Below, in pieces: positions 35,458 through 46,957 of a DNA stretch of 64,000 bases (within the stretch, counting starts at the first letter, position 1; the number at the start of each line of letters is the position of its first letter). Where the stretch lies: the NCBI GenBank assembly GCA_903933115.1, contig CAIZIT010000093.1, positions 1 to 64,000 of the forward strand, read 5' to 3'. The notes below the pieces were generated by a model, which searched no databases, had not been told where the DNA came from, and saw nothing but the letters and a program-made list of their open reading frames with translations. The position numbers were made by a program, and so were the translations under genes. The DNA comes from an uncultured Burkholderiales bacterium (GTDB lineage Bacteria > Pseudomonadota > Gammaproteobacteria > Burkholderiales > Burkholderiaceae_C).

Positions 35458-36879
35458 ATGCACCCAAAATTACTTCTCCAAGCTTGTAGCGATCTCGTTC
35501 GTGCTGTTGTTCAATTCGATCATCCCGCAGACGCTGTCGTTTCTAAATTCTTTCGTGACCACCGCAAAACCTACGCCCTAGGCCAAAGGGAGCGTTCTTT
35601 GTTGGCCGAGACGGTCTACAACGTTTTGCGCTTCAAGTTGCGCTACGACCACTTCGCACCCTCGGGCTCCGGCCCCAAAGAGCGCCGCTTGGCCATTCTG
35701 GGCTTTGCGCAGTACCTTTTGGACCAGTCTCCTACTGGAGCGCCCAAAATGAGTCTGAGGCCTTCTGAGGTGCCCAGGAAAAATCCAAGCAAAGAGGCCC
35801 AACGCTACAAAGCACAAGAGGCGGCTCAAAAGACTCGGCATTCTCCAAAGGAGGAGGGGCCGATCGAGTTCTTGAAGGCGGCCTTGACGGAGCCTGAGAT
35901 CCGATGGATCGAGGACTGTTTGAAGATTCAGACGTCTGACCTTTTGGATCGACATCGCCACAATTTGCCGGAGTGGCTGGTCGAGCCCTTGAAGGCCCAA
36001 TTGGGGGGGGAGTTTTGGGATTTGGTGGATGCCATGAATGCATCGGCACCACTCGACTTGAGGGTCAATACCTATGTGGCCAAGCGTGAGGATGTACAAG
36101 CCCAGTTAAAGCTCGATGGCATCAAGGCCGTGCCCACACCCTTTAGCCCTTGGGGTTTGCGAATTGCAGGCAAGCCGTCCTTGACGGATTTGGCTAGTTT
36201 TAAAAATGGCTCCATCGAAGTGCAAGATGAGGGCTCTCAGTTGTTGGCCCTCTTGCTCGATGCCAAGAGGGGCGAGATGGTCGTTGATTTTTGTGCTGGG
36301 GCGGGAGGTAAAACCTTGGCCATTGGTGCGGGCATGCGCAACACGGGTCGCTTGTATGCCTTTGACACCTCTGCGCATCGACTTGATGCCTTAAAACCCA
36401 GGCTCGCCAGGAGTCAACTCTCCAACGTGCACCCCGCTGTGATCGCCCATGAAAGAGATGAGCGAGTGAAAAGGTTGAGTGGAAAAATTGACCGGGTGTT
36501 GGTCGATTCTCCATGTTCGGGTTTGGGGACTTTGAGGAGAAATCCGGACTTGAAATGGAGGCAGTCCCCTGAGGGGATTGAGCAACTCTTGGTCAAGCAA
36601 AAGGACATCCTCACGAGTGCGGCCAAATTGCTCAAGACGGGGGGGCGGTTGGTCTATGCCACTTGCAGTTTGCTCAGAGAGGAAAATGAAAGCATTGCGC
36701 AAGCTTTTTCCTTGGCCCATCCGGGCTTTAAGCCCTTGAGCGCCCTTGAGGTGCTTGAGCACCTCAAAATTGAAAATGCCAAAGACTTGTGTTCCGAGGA
36801 GGGTTTGTTTTTGCGCTTGTGGCCACACCGCCACCATTGTGATGGATTCTTTGCAGCCATTTGGGAGCGGGTGTCGTAA
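35458..36879 (+). CDS. RsmB/NOP-family rRNA cytosine-C5 methyltransferase
   Basis: The 473-residue protein has an N-terminal NusB-like region and a C-terminal SAM-dependent methyltransferase with VVDFCAGAGGKTLAIG, AFDTSAHRLDAL, DRVLVDSPCSGLGTLRRNPD and the catalytic VYATCSL. Two cysteines in the PCSG and TCSL motifs are the family's catalytic pair. The target is probably 16S rRNA, but the site is not certain because a separate rsmB may lie elsewhere. A charged linker (about residues 95-140) is low complexity. ATG 35458 is chosen over GTG 35440. Confidence 0.9.
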   Translation: MHPKLLLQACSDLVRAVVQFDHPADAVVSKFFRDHRKTYALGQRERSLLAETVYNVLRFKLRYDHFAPSGSGPKERRLAILGFAQYLLDQSPTGAPKMSLRPSEVPRKNPSKEAQRYKAQEAAQKTRHSPKEEGPIEFLKAALTEPEIRWIEDCLKIQTSDLLDRHRHNLPEWLVEPLKAQLGGEFWDLVDAMNASAPLDLRVNTYVAKREDVQAQLKLDGIKAVPTPFSPWGLRIAGKPSLTDLASFKNGSIEVQDEGSQLLALLLDAKRGEMVVDFCAGAGGKTLAIGAGMRNTGRLYAFDTSAHRLDALKPRLARSQLSNVHPAVIAHERDERVKRLSGKIDRVLVDSPCSGLGTLRRNPDLKWRQSPEGIEQLLVKQKDILTSAAKLLKTGGRLVYATCSLLREENESIAQAFSLAHPGFKPLSALEVLEHLKIENAKDLCSEEGLFLRLWPHRHHCDGFFAAIWERVS

Positions 36880-36999
36880 GGGGGTGCTGGCCCTACCAAT
36901 GGGCAGGAAAGCCTTAGAAATCGATTGGAATCGCCATTCAACTGCCTGTGAGCGCTAAAATGGAGCGATCCAGATTTATTTGAGGGCGTTGACGGATTT

Positions 37000-38211
37000 A
37001 TGACTTTCTTTGCAAACCCACTGGCCTATGCGCTGCTGACTTGGGCCGACCAAGGGCTTTTGAATTGGAGCGCTTGGGCGTTGGTGTGCGTGACTTTGGT
37101 GTTCACGCACATCACCATTGCAGCCGTCACCATATATTTGCATCGTCACCAAGCTCACCGGGCCTTGGATTTGCATCCTTCGGTGGCGCATTTTTTCAGG
37201 TTTTGGCTGTGGCTCACCACGGGCATGCAAACGAAGGCCTGGGCTGCGATTCACAGAAAACATCACGCCAAGTGTGAAACACCAGAAGACCCCCACAGTC
37301 CACAAACCCGTGGGCTCAAGACGGTGTTTTGGAGAGGTGCGGAGTTGTACCGTGCCGAGGCCAAGAACCTTGAAACGCTTGACAAATATGGGCACGCCAC
37401 CCCCAACGATTGGATCGAGCATCATTTGTACAGCCGCTTTGCCTGGCAGGGCTTGGGTCTCATGCTCATCATTGATTTGGCGCTTTTTGGGGTGGTGGGT
37501 CTGAGCATTTGGGCCATTCAAATGCTTTGGATTCCAGTAACCGCTGCGGGCATCATCAATGGCGTGGGCCATGTGTGGGGTTACCGCAATTTTGAGGCGT
37601 CTGATGCCAGCACGAACATTGTGCCTTGGGGCATTTTGATTGGTGGAGAGGAGTTGCACAACAACCACCACACCTATCCCACCTCGGCCAAGCTCTCCAT
37701 CAAGCCTTATGAGTTTGACATTGGCTTTGTCTACATCCGTTTGCTGTCCTTTTTGGGCTTGGCCAAGATCAAGAAAGTGCCGCCCAAACTCTTCAAAGGA
37801 GAGCTCAAGCCCGTGGCAGATGCCAAAACCTTAGAGGCTTTGATTGCAAACCGCTATGAGGTGATGGCCAAATACGCTCTGAAGATGAAAAGTGTCTATC
37901 AGCAAGAGATCAAGGCTTTGAGCCGTCAATTGGACAACTCGGTGCAAAGGACGGCCAAGCGGTGGGTGCACCGTGATTTGGAGAAAGTGCCCGAGTCGGC
38001 GCTCAAGGCCATACAAGCTGCCCGTGAGGTCATGCCAAGAATTGACACCATGATCCGCATGAGAGAGGAGTTGCGTGCCCTTTGGTTGAGCACCACCTTG
38101 TCCACGGAGCAGTTGACCCAAGAGCTCCAAGCTTGGTGCAACAAGGCTGAACAAAGTGGTATTTTGGCCTTGAGGGAATTCTCTGCCGTTTTGAGGTCGG
38201 CTCGCGCGTGA
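37000..38211 (+). CDS. Membrane fatty-acid/acyl-CoA desaturase
   Basis: The 403-residue di-iron enzyme has the three histidine boxes: HRHQAHR (about residues 48-54), HRKHH (about 86-90) and HNNHH (about 221-225). Hydrophobic hairpins lie between them, and a cytoplasmic C-terminal extension of about 120 residues follows. It probably introduces a cis double bond into acyl chains (delta-9 type). It stands alone between the methyltransferase and the ribosomal protein genes. Confidence 0.9.
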   Translation: MTFFANPLAYALLTWADQGLLNWSAWALVCVTLVFTHITIAAVTIYLHRHQAHRALDLHPSVAHFFRFWLWLTTGMQTKAWAAIHRKHHAKCETPEDPHSPQTRGLKTVFWRGAELYRAEAKNLETLDKYGHATPNDWIEHHLYSRFAWQGLGLMLIIDLALFGVVGLSIWAIQMLWIPVTAAGIINGVGHVWGYRNFEASDASTNIVPWGILIGGEELHNNHHTYPTSAKLSIKPYEFDIGFVYIRLLSFLGLAKIKKVPPKLFKGELKPVADAKTLEALIANRYEVMAKYALKMKSVYQQEIKALSRQLDNSVQRTAKRWVHRDLEKVPESALKAIQAAREVMPRIDTMIRMREELRALWLSTTLSTEQLTQELQAWCNKAEQSGILALREFSAVLRSARA

Positions 38212-38327
38212 GGTGAGTCTTTTGATGCGTATCGACTTGATACAGCTTTTGTGTCATGGGTCAATTGATTTTTATGCTTAGGCTGGGATTGATCCCCTAA
38301 GCATTCGGTGATGAATGCTTGTGCACA

Positions 38328-38365
38328 TAAAAAAAACTCTTGATCTCAGTTTGAGCTCAAGAGTT
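38328..38365 (-). terminator. Second terminator of the rpmB-rpmG operon
   Basis: AACTCTTGA and TCAAGAGTT form a 9-bp stem on minus followed by a T run (the plus-strand A run at 38329-38336). It lies about 60 bases beyond the first terminator. Both are flanked by the same GCACATAAAAAAA sequence. Confidence 0.8.
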
Positions 38366-38395
38366 CATTCGAAGTGCTTCATCAACAAAGCACAT

Positions 38396-38421
38396 AAAAA
38401 AACCCTGCATCGTGCAGGGTT
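38396..38421 (-). terminator. First terminator after rpmG
   Basis: AACCCTGCA, a three-base loop and TGCAGGGTT form a 9-bp stem six bases after the rpmG stop, followed on minus by seven T residues. This is a strong rho-independent terminator. Confidence 0.9.
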
Positions 38422-38426
38422 CGAGA

Positions 38427-38597
38427 TCACTTCAGTTTGGTCTCTTTGTATTCCACGTGTTTGCGTGCTTTGGGATCAAATTTCATGATCGCCATTTTCT
38501 CAGGCATGGTCTTTTTGTTTTTACTGGTGGTGTAAAAGTGACCGGTGCCTGCAGTTGATTCGAGTTTGATTTTCTCGCGTCCGCCTTTAGAAGCCAT
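38427..38597 (-). CDS. rpmG: 50S ribosomal protein L33
   Basis: Translating the minus strand gives 56 residues beginning [20 protein letters not shown] and ending [10 protein letters not shown], the cysteine-free form of L33. It lies in the large subunit near the E site. It is the second gene of the rpmB-rpmG pair, 26 bases after rpmB, and is followed by two terminators. Absence of the CxxC pairs means it needs no zinc. Confidence 0.96.
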   Translation of the reverse strand: MASKGGREKIKLESTAGTGHFYTTSKNKKTMPEKMAIMKFDPKARKHVEYKETKLK

Positions 38598-38623
38598 GAT
38601 GTCGTCCTTTCAATGGGGGTTGA

Positions 38624-38857
38624 TCAAGCTTGACCACGAGCGCGCAAATCTGCGAGCACGGTATCAATGCCTTTTTTGTCGATTAAGCGAAGTGCTGCGC
38701 TTGAAACGCGCAAACGAACCCAACGGTTCTCACTTTCAACCCAGAAACGACGGTACTGTAAATTGGGTAAAAATCTACGCTTGGTTTTGTTGTTGGCGTG
38801 GGATACGTTGTTCCCCACCATTGGGCCTTTGCCCGTTACTTCACATACACGTGCCAT
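38624..38857 (-). CDS. rpmB: 50S ribosomal protein L28
   Basis: The 77-residue protein begins [20 protein letters not shown], with [13 protein letters not shown] and [15 protein letters not shown] following, typical of L28. The frame is open three codons further, but the family starts at this ATG. It forms an operon with rpmG. Its promoter probably lies in 38858-39060. Confidence 0.97.
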   Translation of the reverse strand: MARVCEVTGKGPMVGNNVSHANNKTKRRFLPNLQYRRFWVESENRWVRLRVSSAALRLIDKKGIDTVLADLRARGQA

Positions 38858-39067
38858 TTTGGTCACTCCTAAAACGGTTGTTGCCGACGCAAGAACCTCA
38901 CCTCGCCAAGTAGGGGGGCGGTATCCCCATGAATTGGCTCACTCAGTTCAAAACATTGAAAAAAGTTGCCAAGCCCATGATTATAGCTTGAGAAAACCAC
39001 AGCTGTAAAGTTGGGTGGAATTCCCAAGTTGGCTGAGCAAAACCGTTTTTTGATTAATTCAAAAGAA

Positions 39068-40333
<1,266 letters not shown>

Positions 40334-42706
40334 ATGACCTACTCTTTAAATACCTTGCGAAACGAAGCGCCCGAGCCCGATCAAATGACGGGTTTTAGGC
40401 GTTTTACACAAGAAATCGCACTCACTGTCGGATTTGTGTTTTTGGTGTTTTGGTTGATCTCGATGGTCTCCCATCAGGCACAAGATCCGGCTTGGACCAC
40501 GTCTGGTGCGGTGAACAAAACACTCAACTGGGGCGGCAAAATTGGCGCTTGGCTCAGTGACATGAGCTTCTTTCTTTTTGGCTACTCCATTGTTTGGGGT
40601 TATTTGGCCGGCGTCTCCACATGGGCTCAGGCGCTCATTGGTCGTATCCATGCAGAGCACTTGGGTGAGACGGGCGAAGGGGACGCAAGGCGGGAGGGCG
40701 CTACTGCCAGGGTTGCACATCGCTGGCTCGATACGCCTTGGTCCTTTTGGAGTGGTTTGGTCCTTTTGATGGTCTCCAGCACAGGTCTGGAGTGGACTCG
40801 GCTCTACCGGTTTGATACCCATTTGCCGGGTCATTATGCGGGCGGTGTTTTGGGTTTTGTGACGGGCTCTTTTGGCGTGAAATGGTTGGGCTTTAACGGC
40901 TCGGGCTTGATTTTTATCATTTTCATGATCGTGGGCTGCTCATGGGTCTTTAAGTTTTCTTGGGTCCAATTGGCTGAAGAATTGGGTTCACAAATTGATG
41001 AGTGGGTACACGCCATGAAGGAAAAGCGTGAAATCGCTCAAGACTTGGCCATGGGGCAGGCTGCTGCCAAGGAGCGTGAGGAGGTCTCGGTCGTGGAGCG
41101 CATTGAGGCCATTGAGCACCCCCACGTGACCAAACTGGTTTATGAGCCCGAGGTGCTCGAAGTGCCCAAGAGCACCCGCATCGCTAGAGAAAGACAAAAG
41201 CCCTTGTTCACCGATTTGCCCGATTCGAACTTGCCCCAGGTGGATTTGCTGGACAGCTCAGCGGTCAAGCAAGACACCGTTTCTCCTGAGACGCTTGAGA
41301 TGACGAGTCGCCTCATTGAGAAGAAGTTGAAAGACTTTGGTGTAGAGGTGCGAGTGGTGGCTGCAGCCCCAGGACCCGTGATCACTCGCTACGAGATCGA
41401 GCCGGCCACTGGCGTCAAGGGCTCACAAATTGTCAACTTGGCCAAAGATTTGGCCAGGTCTTTGAGCTTGGTGTCCATCCGCGTGGTGGAGACCATACCG
41501 GGTAAAAATTTCATGGCTTTGGAGTTGCCCAATGCAAGAAGGCAGTCCATCAAGTTGAGTGAGATTTTAGGCTCCAACATCTACAACGAAGCCAAGTCGA
41601 TGTTGACCATTGGCCTGGGCAAGGACATTGTGGGCAATCCGGTTGTGGCCGATTTGGGCAAAATGCCCCATGTGCTGGTTGCAGGAACCACGGGCTCGGG
41701 CAAGTCGGTGGGAATCAACGCCATGATCTTGTCGCTTTTGTACAAGGCAGAGGCCAGAGATGTGCGCTTATTGATGATCGACCCCAAAATGCTCGAGATG
41801 AGTGTTTATGAAGGCATCCCGCACTTGTTGGCGCCTGTGGTGACCGACATGCGTCAAGCCGCGCACGCTCTCAACTGGTGTGTCATTGAGATGGAGCGTC
41901 GCTACAAATTGATGAGCAAGTTGGGTGTGAGAAATTTGGCCGGTTACAACAGCAAAATCGATGATGCTTCCGCTGAGGGCAACTTCATCTACAACCCCTT
42001 CAGTCTGACACCCGATTCTCCTGAGCCCCTCACCCGACTGCCCCATGTGGTGGTGGTCATCGATGAGTTGGCCGATTTGATGATGGTGGTGGGCAAGAAA
42101 ATTGAAGAGCTGATTGCACGTTTGGCTCAAAAGGCGAGAGCGGCTGGCATTCATTTGATTTTGGCCACCCAAAGACCGAGCGTGGACGTGATCACGGGCT
42201 TGATCAAAGCGAACATTCCCACGCGGATTGCTTTTCAAGTGAGCAGCAAAATTGACTCCAGAACCATCTTGGATCAAATGGGGGCTGAGGCCTTGCTGGG
42301 CATGGGCGATATGCTCTACATGCCCAGTGGAACGGGTTTTCCCGTTCGTGTGCATGGCGCCTTTGTAAGCGACGAGGAAGTGCACCGAGTGGTGAGCTAC
42401 TTGAAGACACAGGGTGCGCCCGATTATGTGGAGGGTATTTTGGAGGGCGGTGTCGTTGATGCAGAGACCGGTGAGATGGATCTCTTTGGCGACAGTGGTG
42501 GAGAGAAAGACCCCTTGTACGATCAGGCCGTAGAGATCGTCTTGAAAAACAGAAAAGCCAGCATCTCTTTGGTGCAAAGGCATTTGAAGATTGGCTACAA
42601 CCGGGCGGCCCGTTTGGTGGAAGACATGGAGCGTGCCGGGATGGTGAGCGCCATGAGCAGCAGCGGGCACAGGGAGATCTTGGTTCCTGCAGGAAAAGAC
42701 GCGTGA
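40334..42706 (+). CDS. ftsK: DNA translocase FtsK
   Basis: The 790-residue protein has four N-terminal membrane helices (residues about 30-200), a short charged linker and the RecA-like motor. Walker A GTTGSGKS lies at about residue 450-457 and Walker [14 protein letters not shown] at about 572. A C-terminal winged-helix gamma domain (about 720-785) reads KOPS sites. It pumps DNA at the septum and activates XerCD. The linker is much shorter than in E. coli. lolA overlaps its stop. Confidence 0.97.
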   Translation: MTYSLNTLRNEAPEPDQMTGFRRFTQEIALTVGFVFLVFWLISMVSHQAQDPAWTTSGAVNKTLNWGGKIGAWLSDMSFFLFGYSIVWGYLAGVSTWAQALIGRIHAEHLGETGEGDARREGATARVAHRWLDTPWSFWSGLVLLMVSSTGLEWTRLYRFDTHLPGHYAGGVLGFVTGSFGVKWLGFNGSGLIFIIFMIVGCSWVFKFSWVQLAEELGSQIDEWVHAMKEKREIAQDLAMGQAAAKEREEVSVVERIEAIEHPHVTKLVYEPEVLEVPKSTRIARERQKPLFTDLPDSNLPQVDLLDSSAVKQDTVSPETLEMTSRLIEKKLKDFGVEVRVVAAAPGPVITRYEIEPATGVKGSQIVNLAKDLARSLSLVSIRVVETIPGKNFMALELPNARRQSIKLSEILGSNIYNEAKSMLTIGLGKDIVGNPVVADLGKMPHVLVAGTTGSGKSVGINAMILSLLYKAEARDVRLLMIDPKMLEMSVYEGIPHLLAPVVTDMRQAAHALNWCVIEMERRYKLMSKLGVRNLAGYNSKIDDASAEGNFIYNPFSLTPDSPEPLTRLPHVVVVIDELADLMMVVGKKIEELIARLAQKARAAGIHLILATQRPSVDVITGLIKANIPTRIAFQVSSKIDSRTILDQMGAEALLGMGDMLYMPSGTGFPVRVHGAFVSDEEVHRVVSYLKTQGAPDYVEGILEGGVVDAETGEMDLFGDSGGEKDPLYDQAVEIVLKNRKASISLVQRHLKIGYNRAARLVEDMERAGMVSAMSSSGHREILVPAGKDA

Positions 42707-43458
42707 GAGTCATCGCTCCTTCATTCCATGCCCCTATGCGTTTGGAGAGGGGCTTGTCAAAGACGAGGCCGCTCTTTAGGGGGGTGATGGGTTGCGGCAC
42801 GATGCTTGGCGCATGGATTCTTGGTGGTTTTGCATTGACTTTTGGGGTGGTCTTTGGTGCTCACGCCGATGCATTGCAAACGCTCAATGTGTTTTTGAAA
42901 ACCACTCAAAGCGCGCAAGCCGCTTTCACCCAAACGGTCACCTCCGCTCAGCGAGAAGGTCAACTCGCCAAACGCAAAGTCTCCAAAGGCAGTTTTGAGT
43001 TCATTCGACCCCATCAATTTCGATTTGACTACTCGAGCCCCTACGCACAAATGATTTTGGCCGATGGACAGACCCTTTGGGTCTACGACAAAGACATTGC
43101 CCAAGTCAGTGCCAAGCCACAAGCCCAAGCCATGGGCAACACCCCTGCAGCGCTCATTGCATTTGCAAGCGACATCTCGGTCATTCAAAAGGATTTTTTG
43201 CTCGAGAACCAAGCCCCCTCGGACGGCTTGGAGTGGGTCAAGGGCACGCCCAAAAAACCCGATGGACCTTTGATGTGGGTGCGTTTTGGGTTGAGGACGA
43301 CCGAGCAAGGTGTCTCGCTCGAGCGCTTGGAGATGAGGGATGCTTTTAACCAAGAGTCCTCTTTGAGTTTTGTGGACTTTAAGATCAACCCCAAGACCCT
43401 TCAAGCGGAGCGTTTCAATTTCAAGCCCCCCGCGGGCGTCGAGGTGATACGTCAGTGA
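42703..43458 (+). CDS. lolA: Outer-membrane lipoprotein carrier protein LolA
   Basis: The periplasmic chaperone carries lipoproteins from LolCDE to LolB. After a hydrophobic signal peptide ending about GAHADALQ come the LolA hallmarks [30 protein letters not shown] (given as two motifs, [10 protein letters not shown] and FRFDYSSPY) and [13 protein letters not shown]. The GTG at 42703 has an AGGA site and overlaps ftsK by 4 bases. It gives an unusually long n-region, so ATG 42736 or 42787 may be the real start. rarA overlaps the end. Confidence 0.92.
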   Translation: MRVIAPSFHAPMRLERGLSKTRPLFRGVMGCGTMLGAWILGGFALTFGVVFGAHADALQTLNVFLKTTQSAQAAFTQTVTSAQREGQLAKRKVSKGSFEFIRPHQFRFDYSSPYAQMILADGQTLWVYDKDIAQVSAKPQAQAMGNTPAALIAFASDISVIQKDFLLENQAPSDGLEWVKGTPKKPDGPLMWVRFGLRTTEQGVSLERLEMRDAFNQESSLSFVDFKINPKTLQAERFNFKPPAGVEVIRQ

Positions 43459-44858
43459 CCGAGCAGCTCTTTGATGCACGCCCCATGATGCACGAACCCT
43501 TGGCTGAGCGCATGCGACCCCAAACCCTTGATGAAGTCACGGGACAAGAGCACTTGCTCTCCAAGGGCATGGCGCTCAGGCTGGCCTTTGAGTCCGGTGT
43601 GCCCCACAGTTGTATCTTTTGGGGTCCACCGGGTGTGGGCAAGACCACGCTTGCTCGTTTGATGGCCCACGCCTTTGATGCGCAATTCATCATGATCAGT
43701 GCGGTTTTGGGCGGCGTTAAAGAAATTCGCGAAGCGGTGGAGATGGCAAAAGCACATCAGCAAACGCACCCTGGTCACAGGACCCTGGTTTTTGTGGATG
43801 AAGTGCATCGCTTTAACAAGTCTCAGCAAGATGCATTTTTACCCCACGTCGAGTCTGGGCTTTTGACCTTCATTGGGGCCACGACCGAGAACCCTTCCTT
43901 TGAGGTCAATTCGGCCTTGCTCTCCAGGGCACAGGTCTATGTGCTGAAGCCTTTGGGCGAGGAGAGCCTTCGCCGCTTGATCGATAAAGCCCGCACAGTG
44001 CTCCATTTGCCGGTGCTCGACGAGGATGCAACCGAGCGCTTGCTCAGCTTTGCAGATGGGGACGCCAGGCGCTTGCTGAACACCTTGGAGATGCTCAGCT
44101 TGGTCGATCAGGCCACAACTCAAGACAGCGTTGTTGCAACCCCTGAACCCCAAGCCCAGAGCGGCAAAGAGGTTAGAGATGTTGCCTGGTTGGAGCGTGT
44201 CTTGGGTGAGCAGTTGAGAAGGCACGACAAAGGGGGGGAGCATTTTTACGACACCATCAGCGCCCTTCACAAGTCCGTGCGAGGCTCCGACCCCGATGCT
44301 GCACTCTACTGGATGGTTCGCATGCTCGACGGCGGGGTGGATCCGCAGTACATCGGCCGCAGGCTCATCCGAATGGCCAGTGAGGACATCGGCTTGGCGG
44401 ACCCGCGAGCGCTCACTTTGGCGTTGGATGCGATGCAAACGATGGAGCGACTGGGTTCTCCAGAAGGAGAGTTGGCCTTGGCACAGTGCGTGGTCTACCT
44501 GAGCGTCGCACCCAAATCCAATGCGGTTTACAAGGCCTTCAAAGCCGCGCGACAATTCGTCAAAGCCGATCGCACTCGAGAAGTGCCCCTGAGACTCAGA
44601 AATGCGCCAACTGCGCTCATGAAAGATTTAGACTACGGCAAAGCTTATCGTTATGCTCATGATGAGCCAGATGCCTTTGCCGCAGGTGAGCACTATTTCC
44701 CAGATGACTTGGTGGCGCCCACATTTTATGAACCCTCTCCCAGGGGGCTTGAGATCAAAATTGCAGAAAAACTCAAACATCTCAAAAATTTGAATCAAAG
44801 TGCAAAACGCCCTCAAGAGCTCAAAGCGTCCCCCTCACCCAAGCCTTCAGTTGAATGA
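43455..44858 (+). CDS. rarA: Replication-associated recombination protein RarA (MgsA)
   Basis: The 467-residue AAA+ ATPase has Walker [13 protein letters not shown], Walker [11 protein letters not shown], sensor 1 [10 protein letters not shown] and the C-terminal tetramerisation region with [22 protein letters not shown]. It acts at stalled replication forks together with SSB. GTG 43455 overlaps lolA. The ftsK-lolA-rarA order is conserved in betaproteobacteria. serS, which I would expect next, is replaced here by liv genes. Confidence 0.95.
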   Translation: MTEQLFDARPMMHEPLAERMRPQTLDEVTGQEHLLSKGMALRLAFESGVPHSCIFWGPPGVGKTTLARLMAHAFDAQFIMISAVLGGVKEIREAVEMAKAHQQTHPGHRTLVFVDEVHRFNKSQQDAFLPHVESGLLTFIGATTENPSFEVNSALLSRAQVYVLKPLGEESLRRLIDKARTVLHLPVLDEDATERLLSFADGDARRLLNTLEMLSLVDQATTQDSVVATPEPQAQSGKEVRDVAWLERVLGEQLRRHDKGGEHFYDTISALHKSVRGSDPDAALYWMVRMLDGGVDPQYIGRRLIRMASEDIGLADPRALTLALDAMQTMERLGSPEGELALAQCVVYLSVAPKSNAVYKAFKAARQFVKADRTREVPLRLRNAPTALMKDLDYGKAYRYAHDEPDAFAAGEHYFPDDLVAPTFYEPSPRGLEIKIAEKLKHLKNLNQSAKRPQELKASPSPKPSVE

Positions 44859-44899
44859 GCCTGTTGAGCATTTAAACAAGAAAAAGAACTTCACCCCTT

Positions 44900-45829
44900 A
44901 TGGACGTCCTCATACAACAAATCATCAACGGATTGGTGCTCGGGAGCATGTATGCTTTGGTGGCATTGGGCTACACCATGGTGTACGGCATCATCAATTT
45001 GATCAATTTTGCACACGGTGAGGTGCTCATGGTCGGGGCTTTGACCAGTTGGAGTGTGATGACCTATGGGGCTGAGTTTTTCCCCTCGGTGCCACCAGGT
45101 CTGGTTTTCACGCTCTCCTTGGTCTTGGCGTGTTTGGCCTGTGCGGTGCTGAATTTTTTGATTGAAAAAATAGCTTATCGCCCTTTACGGAGTGCACCAA
45201 AATTGGCGCCCTTGATCACCGCCATTGGCTTGTCGATTTTGCTTCAGACTTTGGCCATGATCGTTTGGAAGCCCAATTACAAATCTTACGCCACCCCCTT
45301 TAGCAGCACGCCCATTGAGCTTTTCGGTGCAGTGATCACGCCCACGCAAGTGATGATCTTGTGTCTGACGGCATTTCTTTTGGTGGCTCTCATGGTGTTG
45401 GTCAACATGACCAAATTGGGACGCGCCATGCGAGCGACGTCGGAGAACGCCGCCATGGCCAGTCTGATGGGGGTCAAGCCCGATCAGGTGATCTCACTCA
45501 CCTTTGTCATTGGTGCTGTGTTGGCGGGTGTGGCCGGTGTCATGTGGGCGGCCAACTTTGGCACTGTCCACCATGCGATGGGTTTTTTACCCGGTCTGAA
45601 GGCTTTCACTGCCGCAGTGCTTGGGGGCATTGGCAATTTGCCCGGAGCGGTGGTGGGGGGACTTTGCTTGGGGCTCATCGAGTCCATTGGTTCGGGCTAT
45701 TTGGGCGAAGTCACTGGGGGCGTATTGGGCAGTCAATACGCCGATATTTTTGCCTTCATGGTGCTCATTTTGATGCTCACCTTGCGCCCCTCCGGGCTCT
45801 TGGGTGAGAAACTCGCTGAAAGAGCTTGA
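44900..45829 (+). CDS. livH: Branched-chain amino acid ABC transporter permease LivH
   Basis: The 309-residue permease has about eight helices and the family start QQIINGLVLGSMYALVALGY, with NLINFAHGE. Together with LivM it forms the membrane channel for Leu/Ile/Val or related amides. Four liv genes follow tightly. No binding protein gene is found in the cluster. Confidence 0.93.
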   Translation: MDVLIQQIINGLVLGSMYALVALGYTMVYGIINLINFAHGEVLMVGALTSWSVMTYGAEFFPSVPPGLVFTLSLVLACLACAVLNFLIEKIAYRPLRSAPKLAPLITAIGLSILLQTLAMIVWKPNYKSYATPFSSTPIELFGAVITPTQVMILCLTAFLLVALMVLVNMTKLGRAMRATSENAAMASLMGVKPDQVISLTFVIGAVLAGVAGVMWAANFGTVHHAMGFLPGLKAFTAAVLGGIGNLPGAVVGGLCLGLIESIGSGYLGEVTGGVLGSQYADIFAFMVLILMLTLRPSGLLGEKLAERA

Positions 45830-45838
45830 GGGGTGGGG

Positions 45839-46957
45839 ATGCTGCACACGACATTTTTCTCCAAGGCCTTGAGATCTCAAAACACCGCCTTGAATCGATG
45901 GGTCTTGGGCTTTGCGCTGTTGATGTTGCCGCTCTTGCTCCAGCCCTTTGGCAATGCTTGGGTGAGAATCTTGGACATGGCCTTGATCTACACCATGCTC
46001 GCTTTGGGGCTCAACATTGTCGTGGGCTTTGCGGGACTTCTTGATTTGGGTTATGTGGCTTTTTTCGCATTGGGTGCTTACTTGTACGCGCTTTTGGCCT
46101 CCCCTCAGTTGCTGGAACTGTTGAGCGCATGGCCCAGCTTGGCCCCTTACTTGAGCACAGGCCTGCACACGCCTTGGTGGCTCGTGATGCCCTTGGCCGC
46201 CGTTTTGGCGGCCTTCATGGGGGTGCTGCTGGGTGCACCCACGTTGAAGCTCAGGGGGGATTATTTGGCCATTGTGACTTTGGGGTTTGGTGAGATCATT
46301 CGCGTCTTTTTGAACAACTTGGATCAGCCTTGGAACATCACCAACGGTCCGCGTGGCTTGGGCTCGATCGATCCGATTCAAATCGCTGGTCACCCTTTAT
46401 CGAAGAAATTAAGTCTGGGTCCTTTGGAGTTGGCAGGGGTCACGCAGTACTACTACTTGATGCTGATTTTGGTGGCTTTCAGTGTTTTGTGGTGTTCTCG
46501 CCTGGAGCGCTCAAGAATCGGTCGTGCCTGGGTGGCTATCCGGGAGGATGAAATCGCTGCGCGTTCGATGGGACTCAACACGCGCAATTTGAAACTGTTG
46601 GCCTTTGCGCTGGGCGCGACTTTTGGCGGTGTCTCTGGGGTGCTGTTCGCAGCCTTTCAAACCTTCATCTCACCCGAGTCGTTCGGACTTGGGGAGTCGG
46701 TGATGATTGTGGCGATGGTGGTTTTGGGCGGATTGGGTCATTTGCCTGGGGTGGTGTTGGGGGCGATGCTGTTGGCCACCCTGCCAGAGCTTTTGCGCTA
46801 CGTGGCAACACCCCTTCAAGATTTGACAGGGGGGCGCATTGATGCGGCGATATTGCGTCAATTGCTGATTGCGTTGACGATGGTGGTGGTGATGCTGCTC
46901 AGGCCCCAGGGATTGTGGCCAGCCCCCGATCAAAGCGCTGAAGGGGATGCGCCATGA
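45839..46957 (+). CDS. livM: Branched-chain amino acid ABC transporter permease LivM
   Basis: This 372-residue permease has about ten helices, with LGLNIVVGFAGLLDLGYVAFFALGAY (as LGLNIVVGFAGLLDLGYVAF) and LKLRGDYLAIVTLGFGEIIR, the hallmark of LivM. I prefer ATG 45839, which is preceded by GGGGTGGGG; the in-frame GTG at 45833 sits inside that purine stretch. It overlaps livG by 4 bases. Confidence 0.93.
   Translation: MLHTTFFSKALRSQNTALNRWVLGFALLMLPLLLQPFGNAWVRILDMALIYTMLALGLNIVVGFAGLLDLGYVAFFALGAYLYALLASPQLLELLSAWPSLAPYLSTGLHTPWWLVMPLAAVLAAFMGVLLGAPTLKLRGDYLAIVTLGFGEIIRVFLNNLDQPWNITNGPRGLGSIDPIQIAGHPLSKKLSLGPLELAGVTQYYYLMLILVAFSVLWCSRLERSRIGRAWVAIREDEIAARSMGLNTRNLKLLAFALGATFGGVSGVLFAAFQTFISPESFGLGESVMIVAMVVLGGLGHLPGVVLGAMLLATLPELLRYVATPLQDLTGGRIDAAILRQLLIALTMVVVMLLRPQGLWPAPDQSAEGDAP

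Noticed and set aside
38410-38430. GGGTTCGAGATC resembling a tRNA T loop
   Set aside because: It belongs to the rpmG terminator stem; no acceptor or anticodon stem is nearby.
41768-42670. 300-codon open frame on minus
   Set aside because: It is antisense to the ftsK motor domain and rich in His and Gln, typical of a shadow frame.
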